Positions 35,313-42,154 of a stretch of 43,392 nucleotides of DNA are shown piece by piece. Position numbers and translations under genes: made by a program. Origin of the DNA: Gammaproteobacteria bacterium (GTDB lineage: Bacteria; Pseudomonadota; Gammaproteobacteria; Steroidobacterales; GCA-2729495); assembly GCA_020851975.1 (NCBI GenBank), contig JADZBS010000006.1, forward strand, positions 1 through 43,392. Direction: 5' to 3'. Each line of letters opens with the position of its first letter. Position 1 is the first letter of the stretch. Under the pieces are notes generated by a model. It was given only the letters and a program-made list of their open reading frames with translations, did not search any database and was not told where the DNA came from.

Positions 35313-36192
35313 GACTCACCTCGACGGTCTCACCGCGGGCACGCCGGCGCGCGACCTCGACACCGCGCTTCACGAGCGCATCGATCAGGGATCGCTTGAA
35401 GGCGGGCGAACCGCGCTGGTCGGCGACCGGTTCGGCCGCCGCTGCTGCTGCTGCCGCAGCCTTGGCGATCACGCCGGCGCCGAGCGTCCGGCCACGCAGC
35501 TCGGCCTCCGCTGCCTTCGCGCGGATGGTCGTCAGGCCGGCCGAGCCGAGCGCGATGCGCGCCTCGGTGCAGTCGTCGCCGTTCAGCGTGAGCTGCACGC
35601 CGACGGAACTCGTCGGGAAGGCGGGCGCGCAGCGCTTGAAGCCGACGTAGGCGCCGGCGCTGCCCTTGCCGGGCAGCGCGAAGCTCACGCCGGTGACCAG
35701 TTCGCCGTGTTCCAGGCGCGTGGCATAGAGGTCCTGCACGAATCCGTCCGCCGGCAGGGTGCGCGTGCCACTCGGGCCGCGGCAATGCACTTCGGCATCG
35801 AGCGTGGTGAGCAGGACCGGCCAGTCGCAGCTCGGGTCACCGGCGGCGAGCGAACCGCCGATGGTGCCGCGGCTGCGGACCTGGTTGTCGGCGATGCCGC
35901 TCGCACAGTCGCCGACGATGGGAATCTGCCTGGCGAGCGGCGCGCGGGCGATGCGCGCATGCGTGGCGAGCGCGCCGATGCGCACGCGGCCGGCCTCCTG
36001 TTCGATGTCGCGCAGGCCGGGGAGGCGGCCGATGTCGACGAGGTCGGTGGGCTCGTCGAAACGCATCTTCAGCCAGACGAGCAGCGTCTGGCCGCCGGCG
36101 AGCGCACGGGCGCCCTCGCCGATCTCGACCAGCCGCGCGATGGCCTCCTCGACCGTCGCGGCACGATGGTAGCGAAACGGAGCTGGATACAT
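35299..36192 (-). CDS. Molybdenum hydroxylase FAD subunit 1 (CoxM type)
   Basis: This FAD-binding medium subunit passes electrons from the FeS clusters to an acceptor. The 297-residue product starts [18 protein letters not shown], the common N-terminus. It has the two FAD motifs [13 protein letters not shown] (32-44) and [16 protein letters not shown] (110-125), and the C-terminal CO_deh_flav_C domain. An upstream in-frame extension to 36255 is not conserved and was left out. A run of nine or more Ala near residue 255 is unusual but tolerated. It is the first gene of the leftward operon and is divergent from a second FAD-subunit gene across 226 bases. Confidence 0.94.
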   Translation of the reverse strand: MYPAPFRYHRAATVEEAIARLVEIGEGARALAGGQTLLVWLKMRFDEPTDLVDIGRLPGLRDIEQEAGRVRIGALATHARIARAPLARQIPIVGDCASGIADNQVRSRGTIGGSLAAGDPSCDWPVLLTTLDAEVHCRGPSGTRTLPADGFVQDLYATRLEHGELVTGVSFALPGKGSAGAYVGFKRCAPAFPTSSVGVQLTLNGDDCTEARIALGSAGLTTIRAKAAEAELRGRTLGAGVIAKAAAAAAAAAEPVADQRGSPAFKRSLIDALVKRGVEVARRRARGETVEVSHEYY

Positions 36193-36418
36193 GCGTGTCG
36201 TTCCCCGCCTGGGCCCCGGTCCCCGGCGCTGCAATGCCGGTCGTCGCCGAAACATAGCACAACGATCCGGAGCCCAAGCGGCACCCGCCGGGCGCTGCCG
36301 GAAACGCCAAGCACTGTGCCCGTTGGGACAAGACGGACGCGGGTCGCGACGGGAATGCTAGGATGGATCGAACATCAAGGCTGCGGCACGACGCCCGGCC
36401 GCATTCCGGAACCTGCCC

Positions 36419-37294
36419 ATGACGCTGCCCAACCTGCAGGACTACCACCGGCCCGCCACCGCGGAGGAAACCATCGCCCTCATGCAGCAGCACGGCGACG
36501 GTGCCATGCTCGTCGCCGGCGGCACGTTCGTGCATGGGCTCGAGGTGCGCGGCCTGCTCGAGGGCGTCACGGCACTGATCGACATCGGGCGCCTCGGGCT
36601 CGCGTCGATCCGGCGCGAGCCCGGCGGCATCCTGCTCGGCGCGACGACGACACTCGCCGATCTCGCGGCTGCCGATTTCGTGCGCGGCGAGCCGGCTTTC
36701 GGCGCAGTGCGCGATGCGCTGACCTACCCGCCGCCGCAGATCCGCAATGTCGGCACCGTCGGCGGCTGCGTGGCTGCGGCCGCGCCGCTGTACGACCTGC
36801 CCGCCGCGCTGCTCGCGCTCGACGGCCGGGTGCAGGCGCTGGGCGCGAAGGGCGCACGCGAGCTGCCGCTGGATGGTTTCTTTCGCGGGCTCTTCGAAAG
36901 CGCGCTGGCGCCGGGCGAGCTGATCACGGCGATTGCCATCCCGGCGCCGCCGGCGCGTACGACCAGCGCGTTTCTCAAGCTCGAGACCAATGCGAACGAC
37001 CTGGCGATCCTCAGCGTGGCCGTGCGACTCACGCTCGACGCCAGGGGTGCCATCGGCACCGCGCGCGTGGTACTCGGCGGCGGCGTCGGCGAGGCCTACG
37101 TGCGCGCCGCCGCGGCCGAGGCCGCACTCGCCGGCCGGAAGGCCGACGCACAGGCCTTCGCCGCGGCCGCAGAAGCCGTCGCCGGCGACTTCGAACCGGT
37201 CGCCGACCACCGCGGCTCGGCAGCGTATCGCCGCCACATCGCCGGCGTGTACCTGCGCCGTGCCCTCACCACCGCCCGCGAACGGCTGGGCTGA
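36419..37294 (+). CDS. Molybdenum hydroxylase FAD subunit 2 (CoxM type)
   Basis: This is the FAD subunit of the second, rightward-transcribed hydroxylase. The 291-residue product starts MTLPNLQDYHRPATAEETIAL. It has FAD motifs VAGGTFVHGLEVRG (32-45) and GTVGGCVAAAAPLYDLP (about 112-128), with a conserved C-terminal domain (GDFEPVADHRGSAAYRR). It is clearly diverged from the leftward copy, for example lacking the SCDWP of that motif, so the two enzymes are distinct and not a recent duplication. The 2Fe-2S gene follows after 15 bases. Confidence 0.94.
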   Translation: MTLPNLQDYHRPATAEETIALMQQHGDGAMLVAGGTFVHGLEVRGLLEGVTALIDIGRLGLASIRREPGGILLGATTTLADLAAADFVRGEPAFGAVRDALTYPPPQIRNVGTVGGCVAAAAPLYDLPAALLALDGRVQALGAKGARELPLDGFFRGLFESALAPGELITAIAIPAPPARTTSAFLKLETNANDLAILSVAVRLTLDARGAIGTARVVLGGGVGEAYVRAAAAEAALAGRKADAQAFAAAAEAVAGDFEPVADHRGSAAYRRHIAGVYLRRALTTARERLG

Positions 37295-37309
37295 CCGGGG
37301 ACCGCCCGC

Positions 37310-37777
37310 ATGCAGAAGCTGATCACCCTCCAGGTCAACGGCGAGCGCCACGAACTGGCCGTCGAGCCCGACGAGTCGCTCCTGCAGGTACTGCGCAACC
37401 GGCTGGAGCTCGTCGGCCCGAAGAAGGGCTGCGACTCCGGCGGTTGCGGCTGCTGCTCGGTGCACGTCGATGGCCGCGTCGCCTACTCGTGCATGATGTA
37501 CGCCGTCGGCGCCGAAGGGCGCGAGATCACGACCATAGAAGGCATCGGCAGCCCCGCCACCGGCCTGCACCGGCTGCAGCAGGCGTTCATCGACGCCGGC
37601 GCGGTCCAGTGCGGCTACTGCACATGCGGCATCATCATGGCCGCCAAGCAGCTCCTCGACACGGTGAAACAGCCGAGCGAGGACCAGATCCGCCTGGCCA
37701 TTGCCGGCAACCTCTGCCGCTGCACCGGCTACGCCAAGATCGTCGACGCCATCAAGCTGGCCGCTGCCCAGACCTGA
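37310..37777 (+). CDS. Molybdenum hydroxylase 2Fe-2S subunit 2 (CoxS type) with extra cysteines
   Basis: This two-cluster electron-transfer subunit has 155 residues. Cluster ligands appear to be Cys41, Cys46, Cys49 and Cys61 (GCDSGGCGCCSVHVDG) and Cys101, Cys104, Cys136 and Cys138 (QCGYCTCG, LCRCTG). Two extra Cys are present: Cys48 beside the first cluster, and Cys106, where most relatives have Pro-Gly after QCGYCT. The rest is standard. It lies between the FAD and Mo subunit genes. The extra Cys may affect cluster environment or redox partner; that is inference. Confidence 0.94.
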   Translation: MQKLITLQVNGERHELAVEPDESLLQVLRNRLELVGPKKGCDSGGCGCCSVHVDGRVAYSCMMYAVGAEGREITTIEGIGSPATGLHRLQQAFIDAGAVQCGYCTCGIIMAAKQLLDTVKQPSEDQIRLAIAGNLCRCTGYAKIVDAIKLAAAQT

Positions 37778-37799
37778 GCGCCATCCGGAGAGACCCGAC

Positions 37800-40127
37800 A
37801 TGAGCCTGATCGGCAAGAGCCCCGCGCGGCCCGATGCGCTGGACAAGGTGACCGGCGGCAAGGGCTATCCGGTGAACGTGCGCCTGCCCGGCATGTTGCA
37901 CGGCAAGCTGCTGCGCAGCCCCTATCCGCACGCCCGCATCCGGCGCATCGACACCAGCGCCGCGGCGAAGCTGCCCGGCGTGAAGGCCGTCCTCACGCCC
38001 GCCGACGTGCCGCGGCGCAAGTTCACGCCGGTGTACTTCGTGCCTGCCGACGCCGGCAGCATGGTGCAGGACATGGTGATCATGAGCGACACCGTGCGCT
38101 TTGCCGGCCAGCCGGTGGCAGCCGTGGCCGCCACGTCGCTGCGCATCGCCGAGGAGGCGCTCGCGCTGATCGAGGTCGAGTACGAGGAACTGCCGGCCAT
38201 CTTCGACCCGGAGGCCGCGATGCAGCCCGGGGCGCCGGTGCTCCACGCGCATGCGCCGAACAACGTCGCGGTGAACCCCTCGATGGGCTTCGGCGACCTG
38301 GAGCGCGGGTTTGCCGAGGCGGATCACATCTTCGAGGGCGTGTACCAGAGCCATCGTGTGCACACCTGCTACATGGAGCCGCGGGTGTGCGTGGTGGACT
38401 GCGACAGCCAGGGCCGCTATACGGTGCACTCCTCCATGCAGCACCTGTTCGGGCTGCGCCAGAAGCTCGCCTACGCGCTCGAGATCCCGGAGAGCGACGT
38501 GCGCGTGGTGAAGCCGCCGTACATCGGCGGCGGCTTCGGCGGCAAGCTCGACCTCGGCTATATCGAGCCGGTCGCAGCGCTGCTGAGCCGCCGTGCCGGC
38601 CGCCCCGTGCGCATCGAGCAGATGCGTTACGAGGACTTCATCTCCACCGCGCGCCACCCCATCAAGGTCTACCTGAAGACCGGCGTGAAGAAGGACGGCA
38701 CCTTCACCGCGCGCTACTCCAGGAGCATCCTCGACACCGGTGCCCACGCCACGCACGGCGCCGAAGTGATCAACGTCCACGGCGCCTTCGGCCTGCTCAT
38801 GACCTACCGCTGCCCGAACGCGAAGTGGGAAGGCTACACGGTCTACACCAACAACATGATCGGCGGCGGCTACCGCGGCTACGGTTCGCCGCAGGCCTGC
38901 TTCGCCGCCGAATCGCAGATCGACGAGATCTGCGAGAAGCTCGGGCTCGACCCGATCGAATTCCGGCGCCGCAACGCCTGGCGCCAGGGCGAGGCCCACC
39001 CGGTGATCCCGGGGCTGAAGCTCGACAGCTACGGCTTCGAGGAATGCCTCGCGCGCGGCGCCGAACGCATCGGCTGGAAGAGCCGCCGCAAGGCCAACAG
39101 CGGCAGCGGCACGCGCCGGCGCGGCATCGGCTTCGCCTGCCAGCCGCTGTGGGTGAGCGGCTGCGTCGGCTTCCCGGACATCTACGAGCACTCCGGGGCC
39201 ATCGTGAAGCTCAACCCGGACGGCACGGCCGATCTCGCCACGGCGGCCATGGACCTCGGCTCCGGCCAGATCACCACGCTCTGCCAGATCGCCGCCGAGG
39301 AACTCGGCCTGCCGATGGAGGCCGTGCGCATGGTGCAGAACGCCGACACGACGACGGTGCCGTTCGATGCGCCGAGCCACGCGAGCCGCGTGACCTACAG
39401 CGCCGGCGGTGCCGTGCGCGCCGCTGCCACCGTCGCGCGTGAGCGGCTGCTGAAGGTCGCCGGCATCATGCTCGAGGCGAGCCCCGAGGATCTCACCGTC
39501 GCCGATGGGCGGGTATCGGTGCGCGGCGCGCCGGCCAGCCGCTCGCTCAGCGTCGCCGAGGTGGCGCAGCGCGCCGAGTCGCCGTTCGTCCAGCACGGCG
39601 CCCAGGGGCCAGTGCCCACCACGCTCGAGGAGAAAGGCACGATCATCGGGCTATCCAGCCAGGCGCCGAAAGGCAACCCCTCGCCGGCGGCCGTCGCCTT
39701 CGTCGAGGTCGAGGTCGACACCGAGACCGGCCAGGTGGACGTGCTGCGCGCGGTCTACGCTCATGATCTCGGCCGGCTGATCCACCCCCAGGGTGCCGAA
39801 GGCCAGGTCGAGGGCGGCTTCCAGCAGGGCATGGGCTATGCGCTCATGGAGAACCTGCAGTTCGATCCGGACTCCGGCACCTGCCTCACCGGCGACTTCC
39901 TCGACTACAAGATACCGACTGCGATGGAGATGCCGCGCGACATCCAGAGCGTCTTCGTCGAGACCAACGAGCCGACCGGCCCGTTCGGCGCCAAGTCGCT
40001 CTCCGAGCCGTGCATCACCGTGCCTGCACCGGCGATCGCCAACGCCATCTACAACGCCATCGGCGTGCGCATCCACGAACTGCCGATCACGCCGGAGAAG
40101 ATCCTCGCGGCGCTCGGGAAGATATGA
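37800..40127 (+). CDS. Molybdenum hydroxylase large (Mo-cofactor) subunit 2, xanthine dehydrogenase family
   Basis: This is the catalytic subunit of the second hydroxylase, 775 residues. It has the N-terminal RPDALDKVTGGKGYPVNVRLPGMLHGKLLRSP typical of the xanthine dehydrogenase/4-hydroxybenzoyl-CoA reductase group. It also has PPYIGGGFGGKLD, the active-site GGGYRGYGSPQACFAAE loop, MDLGSGQITT, and the catalytic Glu736 in AKSLSEPCI. It lacks the Cys-containing loop of CO dehydrogenase. A GGAG ribosome site precedes the ATG at 37800. It follows coxS after 22 bases. A palindromic repeat lies just past its stop. It differs strongly from hydroxylase 1, so the two probably take different substrates. 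Confidence 0.93.
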   Translation: MSLIGKSPARPDALDKVTGGKGYPVNVRLPGMLHGKLLRSPYPHARIRRIDTSAAAKLPGVKAVLTPADVPRRKFTPVYFVPADAGSMVQDMVIMSDTVRFAGQPVAAVAATSLRIAEEALALIEVEYEELPAIFDPEAAMQPGAPVLHAHAPNNVAVNPSMGFGDLERGFAEADHIFEGVYQSHRVHTCYMEPRVCVVDCDSQGRYTVHSSMQHLFGLRQKLAYALEIPESDVRVVKPPYIGGGFGGKLDLGYIEPVAALLSRRAGRPVRIEQMRYEDFISTARHPIKVYLKTGVKKDGTFTARYSRSILDTGAHATHGAEVINVHGAFGLLMTYRCPNAKWEGYTVYTNNMIGGGYRGYGSPQACFAAESQIDEICEKLGLDPIEFRRRNAWRQGEAHPVIPGLKLDSYGFEECLARGAERIGWKSRRKANSGSGTRRRGIGFACQPLWVSGCVGFPDIYEHSGAIVKLNPDGTADLATAAMDLGSGQITTLCQIAAEELGLPMEAVRMVQNADTTTVPFDAPSHASRVTYSAGGAVRAAATVARERLLKVAGIMLEASPEDLTVADGRVSVRGAPASRSLSVAEVAQRAESPFVQHGAQGPVPTTLEEKGTIIGLSSQAPKGNPSPAAVAFVEVEVDTETGQVDVLRAVYAHDLGRLIHPQGAEGQVEGGFQQGMGYALMENLQFDPDSGTCLTGDFLDYKIPTAMEMPRDIQSVFVETNEPTGPFGAKSLSEPCITVPAPAIANAIYNAIGVRIHELPITPEKILAALGKI

Positions 40128-40132
40128 ATGAA

Positions 40133-40165
40133 GGGGAATTCGGGGGACAGTTCACTCAATTCCCC
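40133..40165. repeat. Palindromic extragenic element (GGGGAATT arms around GGGGACAGTTCACTC)
   Basis: GGGGAATT at 40133-40140 pairs with AATTCCCC at 40158-40165, an eight-base perfect stem. The loop carries the family core GGGGACAGTTCACTC. It lies between the hydroxylase 2 large-subunit stop and the PEP-CTERM gene stop, in convergent position. It could act as a bidirectional stem-loop at the transcript ends. Related elements are at 4073, 30392 and 41149. Confidence 0.8.
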
Positions 40166-40171
40166 TAATTC

Positions 40172-41050
40172 CTACGGCGTCGCCCGACGCCGGGAATAGC
40201 GCAGGAGCCCCACCAGACCCGACGCCAGCAACCATGCCGCCGGCGGCGCCGGCACAGTCGTGGATATCCACGACAGCGGGACCCCGGCGTTGCTGGTGAT
40301 CGTGGAACCTGGCGGCAGCGACAGCGACAAGGTCGCGGTATTGAAGAAGTCGTTCGTCGCCGCCGCACCGTTCGACGCATTGACGCCGGTGAACAGGCTC
40401 AGGGCGATACGCAAGGTATCGTTGGGGTTCAGTGTGATGGCCGGCATCGACAGCTGCGCCTGGAGACCGGTGGAATCGTTCTGAACAATGGTTGCCGTCG
40501 CGCCATTCTCCTGGCTGACCTCGGTGTAGTCGGTGAAGAAACCCTGCCAGTCGCTCCAGCCCTGCCCGGTGCCGATGCCTGCGCTGTAGAACTCCGCGCT
40601 GCCGCCCTGTGCAGGCCTCACGCTGGCCTCGAGGAACGCATTGACGAACACGGCCGCCTGCCGGCCACCGCTGCCGGCCGTGGAGAACGTAAATGCACCA
40701 TCGAGCGCCACCGTCAGGAATCCCGACGAGGCGGTGATCGGAGCAGCGCCTGTGTTGACCAGCTCGAGCGCGTCCACCCCGGCAGTCAACGTGTGCCCGA
40801 CCAGCCATGACCCAGGCAGAGTCACCTCGCTCACCAGCGCCTTGACCGTGCCGTTCTGCAGGTCGACCTCCCCGTTGTACCCGGGCCCGCTCGACGCGAC
40901 GAACGAGGGATCAGACACCTCCCCGGTATCGAGCTGGATGTAAACCTCGGCGCTGCGCGCACCGGCCGACAGCAGCAGGCACGCTGCCAACGAGCAAGCC
41001 GAGGCCGCGCGAAAGCGACGTGCGATGAGCGGTAAGCGCTGGTGAAGCAT
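40172..41050 (-). CDS. PEP-CTERM sorting-domain secreted protein
   Basis: This is an exported protein sorted by an exosortase/EpsH system, typical of exopolysaccharide-making bacteria. The 292-residue product has a signal peptide (residues 1-33, CSLAACLLLSAGARSA). The central region is rich in Gly, Ser, Thr and Asn with beta-strand patterns. The C-terminus is VPAPPAAWLLASGLVGLLRYSRRRATP: the Pro-rich recognition motif (VPxPxAxWLxxSGLxGL form), a membrane helix and a basic tail. No exosortase gene is in the window. It is on the opposite strand to the cox-type genes around it, has palindromic repeats on both sides, and reads less GC-biased than its neighbours. Specific function unknown. Confidence 0.88.
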   Translation of the reverse strand: MLHQRLPLIARRFRAASACSLAACLLLSAGARSAEVYIQLDTGEVSDPSFVASSGPGYNGEVDLQNGTVKALVSEVTLPGSWLVGHTLTAGVDALELVNTGAAPITASSGFLTVALDGAFTFSTAGSGGRQAAVFVNAFLEASVRPAQGGSAEFYSAGIGTGQGWSDWQGFFTDYTEVSQENGATATIVQNDSTGLQAQLSMPAITLNPNDTLRIALSLFTGVNASNGAAATNDFFNTATLSLSLPPGSTITSNAGVPLSWISTTVPAPPAAWLLASGLVGLLRYSRRRATP

Positions 41051-41148
41051 GTCGGGTCCTTCCGATGGGCTGCCGACCGCTGGCAGTCGATGACAATCTG
41101 CACCATCACTCCGCGATTATCAATGACTTACCTTATGTAAAGGCATGA

Positions 41149-41195
41149 CGGGGACGGTCCATTCACCTCGCGCCGAATGGAGTGAACTATCCCCG
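41149..41195. repeat. Palindromic extragenic element upstream of the MoxR gene
   Basis: Outer arms CGGGGA (from 41149) and TCCCCG (to 41195) and inner arms CCATTC (41159-41164) and GAATGG (41175-41180) make a nested palindrome. The right half reads, on the minus strand, CGGGGATAGTTCACTCCATT, a relative of the GGGGACAGTTTACTCAAT core. It lies between the divergent PEP-CTERM and MoxR genes, five bases before the MoxR start codon, so it may form an RNA hairpin over the ribosome site. Confidence 0.78.
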
Positions 41196-41200
41196 AAACC

Positions 41201-42154
41201 ATGTCGCGTGCGACCATTGCGAGCATGAGCAGCCCGGCCTTCGCCTCGATCGACACCGTGAGCGCGGCGCTCGCTGCCCACGGCTACATCCCCGACCGCA
41301 GCCTCGCCACCACGGTGTTTCTCGCCGTGCGCCTCGGCCGGCCGGTCTTCCTCGAAGGCGAGCCGGGCGTGGGCAAGACGGCGCTCGCGAGCACGCTCGC
41401 CACGATCCTCGGCACGGAGCTGATCCGCCTGCAGTGCTACGAGGGCCTCGACGTCCACACCGCGCTCTACGAGTGGAACTACCCGCGCCAGATGCTCGAG
41501 GTGCGGCTGCAGGAAGCCCGCGGCCTCGCCCGCGAACGCATCGGCACCGACATCTTCACCGAAGCCTTCCTGCTCGAGCGCCCGCTGCTGCGCGCCATCC
41601 GCAGCGAGGGCCCGGCCCCGGCAGTACTGCTGATCGACGAGGTCGATCGCGCCGACGAGGAATTCGAGGCCTTCCTGCTCGAAGTGCTGTCGGAGTTCCA
41701 GGTCACCATCCCGGAACTCGGCACCATCCGCGCCCGCCGCGTGCCGCTGGTGGTGCTGACCTCCAACCGCACGCGCGAACTGCACGACGCGCTCAAGCGC
41801 CGCTGCCTCTACCACTGGATCGACTACCCGGATGTCGCCAAGGAAGTCGCCATCGTCCAGGCACGCCTGCCGGGTATCGCAGCCAGGCTGGCCGGCCAGC
41901 TCGCTTTCTTCATGCAGCGCATCCGCCATGAGGACCTGCACAAGAGGCCCGGTGTCGCCGAGACGCTCGACTGGGCCGAGGCCCTGCTCGCACTCGGTGC
42001 CGCCGATCTCGACCCGGCGACGGTGGATGCCACGCTGGGCTGCATCCTCAAGTACAAAGCCGACCAGGACCGCCTGCGCGCAGCCGGGATCGACCGGCTG
42101 CTCGGCGACGCCCGCCAGGCTCGCGAGTTTGCCGCCTCGCCGATGACGCGCTGA
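41201..42154 (+). CDS. MoxR-family AAA+ ATPase (CoxD-like)
   Basis: MoxR ATPases act as chaperones with VWA proteins; CoxD of carboxydotrophs is needed for assembly of the Mo/Cu active site of CO dehydrogenase. The 317-residue product has Walker A GEPGVGKT (53-60), Walker B LLIDEVDRADEEF (143-155), sensor 1 VVLTSNRTRELHDALKRRC and a C-terminal lid domain. The start is ATG 41201 or 41225 (MSSPAF); the first lies against a palindrome that would cover its ribosome site. Its stop overlaps the next gene's ATG (ATGA). Maturation of one or both hydroxylases is the likely role, inferred from context. Confidence 0.93.
   Translation: MSRATIASMSSPAFASIDTVSAALAAHGYIPDRSLATTVFLAVRLGRPVFLEGEPGVGKTALASTLATILGTELIRLQCYEGLDVHTALYEWNYPRQMLEVRLQEARGLARERIGTDIFTEAFLLERPLLRAIRSEGPAPAVLLIDEVDRADEEFEAFLLEVLSEFQVTIPELGTIRARRVPLVVLTSNRTRELHDALKRRCLYHWIDYPDVAKEVAIVQARLPGIAARLAGQLAFFMQRIRHEDLHKRPGVAETLDWAEALLALGAADLDPATVDATLGCILKYKADQDRLRAAGIDRLLGDARQAREFAASPMTR

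Noticed and set aside
36338-36350. GGGTCGCGAC resembling the start of the REP unit at 43283
   Set aside because: Only about ten bases match and the rest of the unit is missing; chance is likely in DNA of this composition.
36323-36364. Sigma70-like promoter TTGGGA ... TAGGAT before the rightward FAD-subunit gene
   Set aside because: The two boxes are 30 bases apart, far from the 16-18 expected, so no promoter is called.
35837-37861. Long minus-strand frame across the divergent cox promoters
   Set aside because: It is antisense to the rightward FAD and 2Fe-2S genes, both of which carry full motif sets; the composition is shadow-like.
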